Of a stretch of 7,257 nucleotides of DNA, positions 1-7,197 are shown piece after piece; the stretch's first letter is position 1, and every line of letters starts with the position of its first letter. The notes below the pieces were generated by a model. The model searched no databases and was not told the DNA's origin. It saw nothing but the letters and a program-made list of their open reading frames with translations. The position numbers were made by a program, and so were the translations under genes. Source of the stretch: Paracoccaceae bacterium (GTDB taxonomy: Bacteria > Pseudomonadota > Alphaproteobacteria > Rhodobacterales > Rhodobacteraceae); the NCBI GenBank assembly GCA_002400675.1, contig NVQY01000202.1:1-7257 (forward strand), written 5' to 3'.

Positions 1-878
1 GTGACATCATCCGCGAAACCGTTCAGGTGAATTCCACCGAAGGCGTGCGATTGGTGCGCGGCAGCCATATTGTCACCCGCAAGCTGTTCGATCACGACAA
101 ATGTTACTTTTTCCAGGGCACCGACGGGCGCATCATTTTTGCCATTCCCTATGAAGAGGACTTTACCCTGATCGGCACCACCGACGCCGAACACAGCGAC
201 CCGGCCGTGCGTCCCGAATGCACGCCCGAGGAACAGGCATATCTTCTTAAATTCGCCTCGCAGTATTTCAAAAAGCCGGTGACGGATGACGATGTGGTCT
301 GGTCCTACTCCGGGGTGCGCCCGCTATATGATGATGGGGTCAGTTCCGCCTCGGCGGCGACGCGCGACTATGTGCTGTCGCTTGATGATACTGACGGCGC
401 GCCGTTGCTGAACGTGTTTGGTGGCAAGATCACCACCTATCGCAAGCTGGCAGAGGCCGCCTTGGCCAAGCTTTCCGTGCATTTCCCAGTAATGTCAGAG
501 GCTTGGACAGTCGATGCCTCGCTGCCCGGGGGGGATTTCCCGGTTGATGGGTTTGATCCGCTCGTGGCGCGACTTAAGGTGGATTACCCATTTCTGGATC
601 ACCGCTGGGCCACGCGCATGGCGCGCCTTTATGGCACCGAAGCCTGGGGCATTCTTGGCACGGCCAAATCGCCCGGCGATCTGGGCACAGATTTTGGCTC
701 TAACGTGACGGCCACCGAAATCGACTGGTCGGTCCAGAACGAATGGGTTTGCACGGCCGATGATTACCTGTGGCGGCGCACCAAACGCGGCTTGCGGTTT
801 TCGCCCGAGCAGACCAGCAAACTCGACGCCTACATTGCACAGTCTGTGGCCGGTCAGGACAAGGCGGCAGAGGCCTGA
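1..878 (+). CDS. glpD: Aerobic glycerol-3-phosphate dehydrogenase, C-terminal part (5' end outside window)
   Basis: FAD-dependent enzyme of the inner membrane that oxidises sn-glycerol 3-phosphate to dihydroxyacetone phosphate and passes electrons to quinone. The reading frame is open from the left edge (first full codon at 3) to TGA at 876-878, giving 291 visible residues of a protein that is usually about 500-530 long. The N-terminal FAD-binding Rossmann part is therefore missing because of the window edge, not because the gene is broken. Typical GlpD blocks are visible: RLVRGSHIV near the start, DGRIIFAIPYE, TLIGTTD, GVRPLYDDG, TRDYVL, and NVFGGKITTYRKLAE, the conserved end of the DAO domain. 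The last ~120 residues match the alpha-helical DAO_C domain, including DDYLWRRTKRGL. The GTG at 27 is not the start, since homology continues upstream of it in frame. No hairpin terminator follows, so some read-through into the next operon is possible. Confidence 0.96.
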   Translation, partial: DIIRETVQVNSTEGVRLVRGSHIVTRKLFDHDKCYFFQGTDGRIIFAIPYEEDFTLIGTTDAEHSDPAVRPECTPEEQAYLLKFASQYFKKPVTDDDVVWSYSGVRPLYDDGVSSASAATRDYVLSLDDTDGAPLLNVFGGKITTYRKLAEAALAKLSVHFPVMSEAWTVDASLPGGDFPVDGFDPLVARLKVDYPFLDHRWATRMARLYGTEAWGILGTAKSPGDLGTDFGSNVTATEIDWSVQNEWVCTADDYLWRRTKRGLRFSPEQTSKLDAYIAQSVAGQDKAAEA

Positions 879-928
879 AAGGACCCGATGGCGCACCCCC
901 TAATTGGAACTGGCTTTGCCGCCGATGT

Positions 929-944
929 TTTGCAAGTATGCAAA
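929..944. promoter_or_regulatory. Perfect palindrome TTTGCA-N4-TGCAAA, candidate operator
   Basis: Six-base arms (929-934 and 939-944) are exact reverse complements around the spacer AGTA. The site overlaps the candidate -35 box of the transporter operon, where a repressor would normally act. The symmetry and size suit a dimeric helix-turn-helix regulator (MarR-, GntR- or LacI-type), but no regulator gene is in the window and the family cannot be named from the site alone. The palindrome is seen directly; its role as an operator is inference. Confidence 0.5.
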
Positions 945-959
945 CAGGATGCTTACCAT
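930..959 (+). promoter_or_regulatory. Candidate sigma70-type promoter of the Liv-type operon
   Basis: A -35-like TTGCAA (930-935) and a -10-like TACCAT (954-959) are separated by 18 bp. Each matches the consensus at 4 of 6 positions. Transcription would begin near 966, leaving a leader of about 24 nt before the start codon at 990 with its ribosome site at 977-981. This is the only gap upstream of the operon, and the preceding glpD has a different function, so a promoter is expected here. The exact boxes are weak and could be wrong. Confidence 0.4.
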
Positions 960-976
960 AAAAGCACCATTTCAAC

Positions 977-981
977 GGGAG
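977..981 (+). promoter_or_regulatory. Ribosome binding site fixing the binding-protein start
   Basis: GGGAG lies 8 nt before the ATG at 990. It selects that start over the in-frame ATG at 888, which would add 34 residues in front of an otherwise classic signal peptide and would span the predicted promoter. Confidence 0.75.
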
Positions 982-989
982 TGAACATA

Positions 990-2165
990 ATGAAAAAATT
1001 GATAGGGGCGGCGCTGGCCGCAACCATGCTGACCAGCCTTGCGCACGCCGCCGAGGTCAAGATCGGCTTTGTCACGACGCTGACGACAGGGGCCGCCGTG
1101 ATCGGCAAGGACCAGCAGAACGCGGTCAATCTGGCCATGAAGCACATGGGCAACAAGATGGGCAATCTGGACGTGAACCTGATTTTCGCCGACGACGGGT
1201 TCAAGCCCGAGACCGGCAAACAGGCCACCGACAAGCTGGTCAAACAGGATGACGTGGATTTTGTCGCCGGGTACATCTGGTCGAACGTCCTGCTGGCCTC
1301 GCGCAAATCGGCACTGGATGCGGGCAAGTTCCTGATCTCTGCCAACGCTGGCCCCGGTCCCGTTGCGGGCAAGCTGTGCAACGAAAACTTCTTTTCCGCC
1401 AGCTGGCAGAATGACCAGACACCAATGGCGATGGGCGAGGTTCTGAACCAGAACGGTGTCAAGTCGCTGTATATCATCGCCCCCAACTATGCCGCCGGCA
1501 AGGGTATGGTCGCTGGCGTCAAAGCCACCTTCAAGGGCGAAATCCTGGGCACCGACATGACCAAATGGCCAAGCCAGCTGGATTTCTCGGCAGAACTGGC
1601 CAAGGCCAAGGCGTCCGGCGCGGATGGTTTGTTCATCTTCTATCCCGGCAAGGCCGGTGGTGCGTTCATGAAGCAGTATCAACAGGCCGGTCTGAAAGAC
1701 AGCCTGCCGCTGTATACCGTGTTCACGGTTGATGCCCTTAGCCTTCCCAAGTTTCAGGCCGCCAACTTTACCGACGTTCTGGGCTCGCAGTTCACTCAGC
1801 AGTGGGACCCGACGCTGGACAACGAACAGAACAAACGGTTCGTGGCTGATTTCCGCGCCGAATATGGCAGCTATCCATCGTTCTATGCCGCACAGGCTTA
1901 CGATTCGATGTTCCTGATCAAATCGGCCGTTGAGGCGGTGAATGGAGATCTGACCGATATGGATGGTATGCGCGCGGCAATGAAATCCGCCAGCTATCCG
2001 TCGGTACGGGGTGAATACACCTACGGCAACAACCACATGCCGATCCAGAACTTCTATCTGCGCGAAGTGGTGGTAGGGCCCGATGGCAACTGGACCACAA
2101 AGGTCGTCAAGACCGTGTTCGAGGCGCATCAGGATTCCTACGCCAAGGACTGCCCGCTTAAGTAA
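990..2165 (+). CDS. Periplasmic substrate-binding protein of a Liv/HAAT-type ABC importer
   Basis: Captures a ligand in the periplasm and delivers it to the LivHM-like permease encoded just downstream. The 391-residue product starts with a textbook Sec signal peptide: MKK, a hydrophobic stretch, then AHA|AEV with predicted cleavage after residue 20. The mature part opens with VKIGFVTTLTTGAA and has the two-lobed Peripla_BP_6 (type I periplasmic binding fold) character of LivJ/LivK relatives; its length fits the family. Two cysteines occur in the mature chain (C130 in KLCNENFF and C388, four residues from the end) and could form a disulfide. The sequence does not look like a classical leucine/isoleucine/valine binder. 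It resembles the subgroup often linked to aromatic or other carboxylic acids (YIWSNVLLAS, SASWQNDQ, FIFYPGKAGGAF), so the ligand is left open. It is first in the operon, with its own promoter candidate upstream and a strong hairpin downstream. Confidence 0.93.
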   Translation: MKKLIGAALAATMLTSLAHAAEVKIGFVTTLTTGAAVIGKDQQNAVNLAMKHMGNKMGNLDVNLIFADDGFKPETGKQATDKLVKQDDVDFVAGYIWSNVLLASRKSALDAGKFLISANAGPGPVAGKLCNENFFSASWQNDQTPMAMGEVLNQNGVKSLYIIAPNYAAGKGMVAGVKATFKGEILGTDMTKWPSQLDFSAELAKAKASGADGLFIFYPGKAGGAFMKQYQQAGLKDSLPLYTVFTVDALSLPKFQAANFTDVLGSQFTQQWDPTLDNEQNKRFVADFRAEYGSYPSFYAAQAYDSMFLIKSAVEAVNGDLTDMDGMRAAMKSASYPSVRGEYTYGNNHMPIQNFYLREVVVGPDGNWTTKVVKTVFEAHQDSYAKDCPLK

Positions 2166-2184
2166 GAGCGACGGTTCCAACATG

Positions 2185-2211
2185 GGTGGCCCGGCGATTT
2201 GCCGGGCCACC
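2185..2211 (+). promoter_or_regulatory. Strong hairpin between binding-protein and permease genes
   Basis: An exact 11-bp, mostly GC stem (2185-2195 paired with 2201-2211) with the five-base loop GATTT begins 19 nt after the binding-protein stop codon. No run of T follows, so it is not a standard intrinsic terminator. In binding-protein-dependent importers such intercistronic stems commonly protect the upstream message from 3' exonucleases and so raise the binding protein over the membrane parts (malE-malF is the classic case). Partial termination is the alternative. The hairpin is seen; the role is inferred. Confidence 0.75.
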
Positions 2212-2225
2212 AGAGCAATATTACC

Positions 2226-2230
2226 GGAAA
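2226..2230 (+). promoter_or_regulatory. Ribosome binding site supporting a GTG start for the LivH-like permease
   Basis: GGAAA lies 7 nt before the GTG at 2238. The only other upstream in-frame start, TTG at 2199, sits inside the loop and stem of the hairpin, has no ribosome site, and would prefix a polar tail not expected in this family. Confidence 0.6.
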
Positions 2231-2237
2231 ACTGATT

Positions 2238-3161
2238 GTGGATTATACGCTTCTGTTTGTGCAGGTGTTGAACGGCGTTCAGCTGGGGCTGTTGCTGTTC
2301 CTTGTGGCCTCGGGCCTGACGCTGGTGTTTGGCATTCTTGATTTTGTCAATCTGGCGCATGGGTCGATCTATATGGTGGGCGCGTTTATTGGCGCGTCGC
2401 TGACATTCTATCTGGGCAATTTCCTGTTGGCGGTGCTGATCGCGCTGCCGATCACCGGGTTGGTGGGCTATGCAATCGAACGGCTGGTGGCGCGCAACCT
2501 ATATGACAAGGACCACCTTGATCATGTGCTGGGCACGTTCGGGCTGATCCTTGTGCTGAATACCTCGGCGCATTTGATCTGGGGGCCCGAAGGCATTGCC
2601 GTGCCGCTGCCCGCATGGCTGGACGGACAGGTCGAGCTGTTTGAGGGTGCGGTCATTCCCACCTATCGTCTGTTGATCATCGCCACAGGACTGGGGGTTG
2701 CTGCCGGGTTGTTCTGGCTGGTCAACTATACCCGCCTTGGCATGTTGATCCGCGCCGGGGCATCCAACCGCACCATGGTTTCGGCGCTGGGCATCGACAT
2801 CCAATCGCTGTTTGCACTGGTGTTTGCCCTGGGCGCGATGCTGGCCGGGTTGGCGGGGATGTTGATATCGCCCATCACCGAGGCGTCGATTGGCATGGGC
2901 GGGCAGATCATCATCACTACATTCGTGGTCATCATCGTCGGCGGCATCGGGTCGATGAAGGGTGCATTTATCGCCGCCATCCTCATCGGGTTGATCGACA
3001 CGCTGGGCCGGGCTTTTCTGGGCGATCTGTTTGAACTGGTGATGAACGCGGATGCGGCCCAAACCGCAGCGCCCGCGGTGTCGGCGATGATGATCTACAT
3101 CCTGATGGCCGCGGTTCTGGCGGTGCGCCCGCAGGGCCTGTTCCCGCCAAAGGTGCGTTGA
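2238..3161 (+). CDS. livH: Liv-type ABC importer permease, LivH family
   Basis: One of the two inner-membrane channel subunits, predicted to pair with the LivM-like protein encoded next. The 307-residue product is mostly hydrophobic, with about eight membrane segments by eye, and matches BPD_transp_2 permeases. Hallmarks include the N-terminal block GLTLVFGILDFVNLAHGS followed by YMVGAF, the cytoplasmic stretch RAGASNRTMVSALGI that contacts the ATPase, the late block VVIIVGGIGSMKGAF with IAAILIGLIDTLG, and the C-terminal AVRPQGLF. A short polar loop (NADAAQTAAPAVS) lies before the last membrane segment. Translation probably begins at GTG 2238, just past the intergenic hairpin. Its TGA stop overlaps the next gene's ATG by one base, so the two permeases are likely translationally coupled. 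The symbol marks the family; the substrate need not be a branched-chain amino acid. Confidence 0.92.
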   Translation: MDYTLLFVQVLNGVQLGLLLFLVASGLTLVFGILDFVNLAHGSIYMVGAFIGASLTFYLGNFLLAVLIALPITGLVGYAIERLVARNLYDKDHLDHVLGTFGLILVLNTSAHLIWGPEGIAVPLPAWLDGQVELFEGAVIPTYRLLIIATGLGVAAGLFWLVNYTRLGMLIRAGASNRTMVSALGIDIQSLFALVFALGAMLAGLAGMLISPITEASIGMGGQIIITTFVVIIVGGIGSMKGAFIAAILIGLIDTLGRAFLGDLFELVMNADAAQTAAPAVSAMMIYILMAAVLAVRPQGLFPPKVR

Positions 3162-4126
3162 TGGGAAAGCTGACACGAACCGGGTTTATCACCGTTCTGG
3201 TGATGGTCGCACTGGCCGTTCTGCCGCCCATGTTCCTGTGGTCGGGCCAGGCGTTCTACATGGATCTGGCGACACGGTTGGTGATACTGGCGATTGCCGC
3301 CGTCAGCCTGAACCTGATCCTTGGGTTCGGAGGGCTAGTGTCCTTTGGCCACGCCGCATTTATCGGGCTGGGGGCCTACGCCGCCGGTATCCCGTCCTAT
3401 CACGCCACCTGGGGCGGGTTCGAGGCGATTGCGACCTATAACGGGCTGTTCCAGATCGCCTTGGCGGTGGGTATATCGGCGCTTTATGCGCTGGTGACCG
3501 GGGCTATCGCGCTGCGTACCAAGGGTGTGTATTTCATCATGATCACCATGGCCTTTGGTCAGATGGCATATTACTTTTTCCTGTCGCTAGACATCTACGG
3601 CGGCGACGACGGGCTGACCATTGATGTGCGATCCGAACTGCCCGGGATTAATCTTGATAACCCGCTTAGCCTGTATTTGCTGGCCTATGTCTCGCTTGTG
3701 GTGGCGATGGTGATCAAGTTCCTGATCGTCAATTCGCGCTTTGGCATGGTGTTGCAGGGGGCTAAGGGCAATCCAGAACGCATGGTCACGCTGGGCTACA
3801 ACATCTACCTTTACCGGCTGGTGGCCTATGTCATTTCCGGCGCGATGGCCGGGTATGCGGGGTTCTTGCTGGGCAATTTCACCACCTTTATTTCGCCCGA
3901 CATGCTAGACTGGACCCGCTCGGGCGAGTTGATGTTTATGGTGATCCTGGGCGGGGCCGCCACCATCGTCGGCCCGGTTCTGGGCGCGTCAGTGTTTATC
4001 CTGTTAGAGGAAATCCTGTCCTCTTACACCATCTTCTGGCAACTACCGTTTGGTCTGATGTTGATCGGAGTCGTGCTGTTTATCCGGGGCGGGTTGATGG
4101 GGTTCTTCAAGGGCAAGGGGGACTGA
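3161..4126 (+). CDS. livM: Liv-type ABC importer permease, LivM family
   Basis: Second inner-membrane channel subunit, 321 residues, close to the usual length for short LivM proteins. Visible family blocks are the first membrane region, LNLILGFGGLVSFGHAAFIGLG, shown here as LNLILGFGG then LVSFGHAAFIGLGAY; the central LRTKGVYFIMITMAFGQMAYY; GGDDGL before the periplasmic loop; the ATPase-facing stretch AKGNPERMVTLGYNIYLYR; and SGELMFMVILGGAATIVGP near the end. The ATG at 3161 shares one base with the LivH stop codon, and AAGG at 3150-3153 lies 7 nt upstream. The in-frame TTG at 3158 is only one codon earlier and is less likely. The gene ends one base before the ATG of the LivG-like gene. Confidence 0.92.
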   Translation: MGKLTRTGFITVLVMVALAVLPPMFLWSGQAFYMDLATRLVILAIAAVSLNLILGFGGLVSFGHAAFIGLGAYAAGIPSYHATWGGFEAIATYNGLFQIALAVGISALYALVTGAIALRTKGVYFIMITMAFGQMAYYFFLSLDIYGGDDGLTIDVRSELPGINLDNPLSLYLLAYVSLVVAMVIKFLIVNSRFGMVLQGAKGNPERMVTLGYNIYLYRLVAYVISGAMAGYAGFLLGNFTTFISPDMLDWTRSGELMFMVILGGAATIVGPVLGASVFILLEEILSSYTIFWQLPFGLMLIGVVLFIRGGLMGFFKGKGD

Positions 4127-4127
4127 A

Positions 4128-4871
<744 letters not shown>

Positions 4872-4874
4872 GCG

Positions 4875-5576
4875 ATGCTGAGTATATCCGGCCTGACCAC
4901 GCATTACGGCAACTCACAGGCGCTGTTTGGCATCGATCTGGCGTTTGGCAGCGGTCAGGTGGCCACCTTGCTGGGCCGTAATGGCATGGGCAAGACCACA
5001 ACCATCAACTCGATCATGGGGATTGTGCGCGCCAGCGGTGGATCGGTCGAATTCGACGGGGCTGAATTGGTCGGGATGCCGTCGTTCAAGATCGCCAATC
5101 TGGGGATCGGGCTGGTGCCGGAAGGGCGCCAGATTTTTCCCAACCTTTCGATGCGTGAAAACCTGATCGCCACGGCCAGCAATCACCTTGGCCGGCCTGA
5201 CCCGTGGACCGTGGACCGGGTTTACGAACTGTTCCCCGAACTGGCCACGCGCAAGTCGTCGATGGGCAACCTGTTGTCGGGCGGCGAACAGCAAATGCTG
5301 GCGATTGGCCGCGCGTTGATGACCAACCCCAAGCTGTTGATACTTGACGAGGCCACCGAAGGTCTGGCCCCGCTGGTGCGACAAAAGATCTGGACCGCCC
5401 TGAACCAGATTCGCGGCCAGGACATGTCGATTTTGGTGGTGGACAAGAACCTGACCGACCTTCTGAAGATCGCCGATGTGAATTTCATCATCGAACGCGG
5501 GCAAGTGGTGTGGTCCGGTGATTCCGAGGCCCTGCGCAAAGACCGCGACGCGCTGCACCGGTATCTGGGCGTTTAA
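4875..5576 (+). CDS. livF: Liv-type ABC importer ATPase, LivF family
   Basis: Second cytoplasmic ATPase subunit, 233 residues, as expected for LivF, and predicted to form a heterodimer with LivG. Motifs: Walker A GRNGMGKT at 34-41, LivF hallmark VPEGRQIF at 81-88 with E83 where the Q-loop glutamine normally sits, signature LSGGE at 134-138, Walker B LLILDE at 154-159 with catalytic E159, then ATEGLAP at 160-166. The switch-histidine position reads VVDKN (188-192), so no histidine is present; well-known LivF proteins have EQN there. DEATEGLAP and DKN differ from the usual DEPSLGLAP and EQN and suggest a LivF subgroup not devoted to branched-chain amino acids. GAGGA at 4863-4867 is the ribosome site, inside the end of livG. 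The TAA stop overlaps the stop codon of the convergent gene. Confidence 0.93.
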   Translation: MLSISGLTTHYGNSQALFGIDLAFGSGQVATLLGRNGMGKTTTINSIMGIVRASGGSVEFDGAELVGMPSFKIANLGIGLVPEGRQIFPNLSMRENLIATASNHLGRPDPWTVDRVYELFPELATRKSSMGNLLSGGEQQMLAIGRALMTNPKLLILDEATEGLAPLVRQKIWTALNQIRGQDMSILVVDKNLTDLLKIADVNFIIERGQVVWSGDSEALRKDRDALHRYLGV

Positions 5577-6349
5577 GCGGCCGTTGTCGCGATTCCGTGC
5601 AGGCTGCTTTCCAGAAGGTGGCGGGTATAGGGGTGTTTGGTGCGCATCGCGCGCATATCCTCGACCCCCAGCGTTTCGACGATCTCGCCCAGTTGCATCA
5701 CCGCAATGTCGGTGCAGATATGCCCCACCACCGCCAGATTGTGACTGACCATCAGGTAGGTCAGTTTGTGTTCACCCCGCAGATCGGTCAGCAGGTTCAG
5801 GATTTCCGCCTGAACTGACACGTCCAGCGCCGAAGTGGGTTCGTCCAGCAACAGGATTTCCGGCTCCGGGGCCAAAGCGCGGGCAATCGCCACGCGCTGG
5901 CGCTGACCACCCGACAACTGATGCGGATAGCGGAACCGGAACGCAGGCCCAAGCCCCACATCGTCCAGCAGTTTGGAAATACGCCGGTCAACATCGTCGA
6001 ACCCATGCAGCATCAGCGTTTCACTTAGCACCTGATCAACCGAATGGCGCGGGTGCAGCGACGCGTAAGGGTCCTGAAAAACCATCTGAACCTTGCGAAA
6101 GAAATCCCGCCCGCGTGGGGATTGCACCGGTTTGCCCATCACCTCGATCTTGCCGTTCCAGGTTGACGCAAGCCCCATCACCGCCCGCAGGATGGTGGAC
6201 TTGCCCGACCCGCTTTCGCCGACAAGGCCGAAACTGCCGCCCTTTGGCACATGCAGCGAGGCGGATTTGACCGCGTTCACCCGTTCTTCGTGGTTGCCGA
6301 ACCAGACGTTCAGCCCCTCGATTTCAATACTGTTCTCTGAACTGCTCAT
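5573..6349 (-). CDS. Dipeptide/oligopeptide/nickel-family ABC importer ATPase, DppF-like
   Basis: Cytoplasmic ATPase that would energise a peptide-, nickel- or related-substrate importer together with the DppD-like ATPase encoded just upstream. The 258-residue product has Walker A GESGSGKS at 44-51, Q-loop Q92 in MVFQDPYASLHP, a canonical signature LSGGQ at 145-149 followed by RQRVAIARAL, Walker B ILLLDE at 165-170, D-loop SALD at 173-176 and switch H203 in MVSHN. The C-terminal HPYTRHLLESS is the beginning of the oligo_HPY region, but the protein stops soon after it and lacks the cysteine-containing tail of the ~330-residue Opp/Dpp ATPases; in size it is closer to NikE. The ATG at 6349 overlaps the upstream TGA (ATGA) and follows GGGGA at 6357-6361. 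An in-frame ATG at 6376 would overlap the upstream gene by 31 bp and is less likely. Substrate unknown. Confidence 0.92.
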   Translation of the reverse strand: MSSSENSIEIEGLNVWFGNHEERVNAVKSASLHVPKGGSFGLVGESGSGKSTILRAVMGLASTWNGKIEVMGKPVQSPRGRDFFRKVQMVFQDPYASLHPRHSVDQVLSETLMLHGFDDVDRRISKLLDDVGLGPAFRFRYPHQLSGGQRQRVAIARALAPEPEILLLDEPTSALDVSVQAEILNLLTDLRGEHKLTYLMVSHNLAVVGHICTDIAVMQLGEIVETLGVEDMRAMRTKHPYTRHLLESSLHGIATTAA

Positions 6350-7197
6350 GTAACGATCCCCGGATCTGTTTCCCACGCAGGGTCACGTTTCAGCACCTCA
6401 AGCCGGTCCTTTGGTGCATCAAGACGCGGCAGCGAATTCAACAGCCCCTGCGTATAAGGGTGCTGCGCCTTATGCAGCTTGCTGGCGGCAATAGTTTCGA
6501 CCACACGGCCCGCGTACATGATCAGCACCCGATCGCAAAAGCTGGAGACCAGATTCAGGTCGTGGCTGATGAAAATCAGGCCCATGCCGCGATCCTTCAC
6601 CAGCTTGTCCATGATTTCCAGCACCTGCATCTGTACCGATACGTCCAGCGCTGATGTGGGTTCATCGGCGATCATGATTTTTGGGTCGGGGATCAGCATC
6701 ATGGCGATCATGATGCGTTGACCCATGCCGCCCGACACCTCATGCGGGTACATGGAATAAACCCGTTCGGGGTCGCGGATTGCCACCGCTTCCAGCATTT
6801 CCAGCGTTTTGGCCTTGGCAGCGGACTTGGAGACATTGTTGTGCAGCCGGTAGGCCTCGGAAATCTGCGCGCCAACCTTCATCACCGGGTTCAGCGAGAA
6901 TTTTGGGTCCTGCATGATCATCGAAATCTGCTGGCCGCGCACCTTGCGCATTTCCTTTTCAGAGCGCCCCAGCAAATCTATGCCTTCCAGATCAAGCCGG
7001 TCCGCCGTCACCATCCCCGGCGGGCGGATCAGGCGCAGGATGGCGCGCCCGGTCATGGATTTGCCCGACCCGCTTTCGCCAACGATGCCAAGGCGTTCCT
7101 TGCCCAGTGAAAAGCTGACACCCTTCACCGCGTCGAACACGCCGTTGCGGGTGGGGAATTTGACCCACAGGTTTTCGATGTCCAGAAGGTTGCTCAT
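6346..7197 (-). CDS. Dipeptide/oligopeptide/nickel-family ABC importer ATPase, DppD-like
   Basis: Partner ATPase of the DppF-like protein, 283 residues. Motifs: Walker A GESGSGKS at 40-47, Q-loop Q96 in MIMQDPKFSLNPV, signature VSGGM at 154-158 followed by GQRIMIAMML, Walker B IMIADE at 174-179, D-loop SALD at 182-185 and switch H212 in FISHDLN. The VSGGM(G)QR signature and the MQDP motif are typical of the DppD/OppD side of the pair. The oligo_HPY block HPYTQGLLNSLPRLD is present, but the chain ends about 30 residues later, without the usual Cys-rich tail, so both ATPases of this system are short. AAGGAAGG (complement of 7204-7211) lies 6 nt before the ATG. The start overlaps the permease stop and the end overlaps the DppF-like start, both as ATGA, which points to translational coupling. 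Confidence 0.93.
   Translation of the reverse strand: MSNLLDIENLWVKFPTRNGVFDAVKGVSFSLGKERLGIVGESGSGKSMTGRAILRLIRPPGMVTADRLDLEGIDLLGRSEKEMRKVRGQQISMIMQDPKFSLNPVMKVGAQISEAYRLHNNVSKSAAKAKTLEMLEAVAIRDPERVYSMYPHEVSGGMGQRIMIAMMLIPDPKIMIADEPTSALDVSVQMQVLEIMDKLVKDRGMGLIFISHDLNLVSSFCDRVLIMYAGRVVETIAASKLHKAQHPYTQGLLNSLPRLDAPKDRLEVLKRDPAWETDPGIVT

Noticed and set aside
1..878. glpD as a pseudogene or truncated gene
   Set aside because: The frame is open to the window edge and the conserved blocks run without a break; the missing N-terminus is due to the window boundary.
888..989. In-frame N-terminal extension of the binding protein from ATG 888
   Set aside because: It would place 34 non-hydrophobic residues before a classic signal peptide, has no good ribosome site and runs across the likely promoter; ATG 990 with GGGAG at 977-981 is much better.
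2185..2211. Hairpin as a simple Rho-independent terminator ending the binding-protein transcript
   Set aside because: No T-run follows the stem and the essential permease genes lie immediately downstream, so full termination is unlikely.
2199..2237. TTG 2199 as the start of the LivH-like permease
   Set aside because: It lies within the hairpin, has no ribosome site and adds a polar tail; GTG 2238 with GGAAA upstream fits the family N-terminus.
972..2360. Long minus-strand open frame (462 codons) opposite the binding-protein gene
   Set aside because: It is a mirror of the GC-rich coding frame: its product is rich in His, Gln, Arg and Gly with no recognisable domain, and the plus strand has a complete, well-supported gene.
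2499..3176. Minus-strand open frame opposite the LivH-like permease, and similar frames opposite livG and livF (4200-4739, 4914-5558)
   Set aside because: These are antisense shadows with biased composition (His/Gln/Asp/Arg-rich), no ribosome sites, and strong genes on the other strand.
5577..6346. Possible mobile-element or transfer boundary where the two importer operons meet
   Set aside because: No inverted repeats, transposase remnants, tRNA or visible change of base composition occurs at the junction; the stop codons simply overlap.
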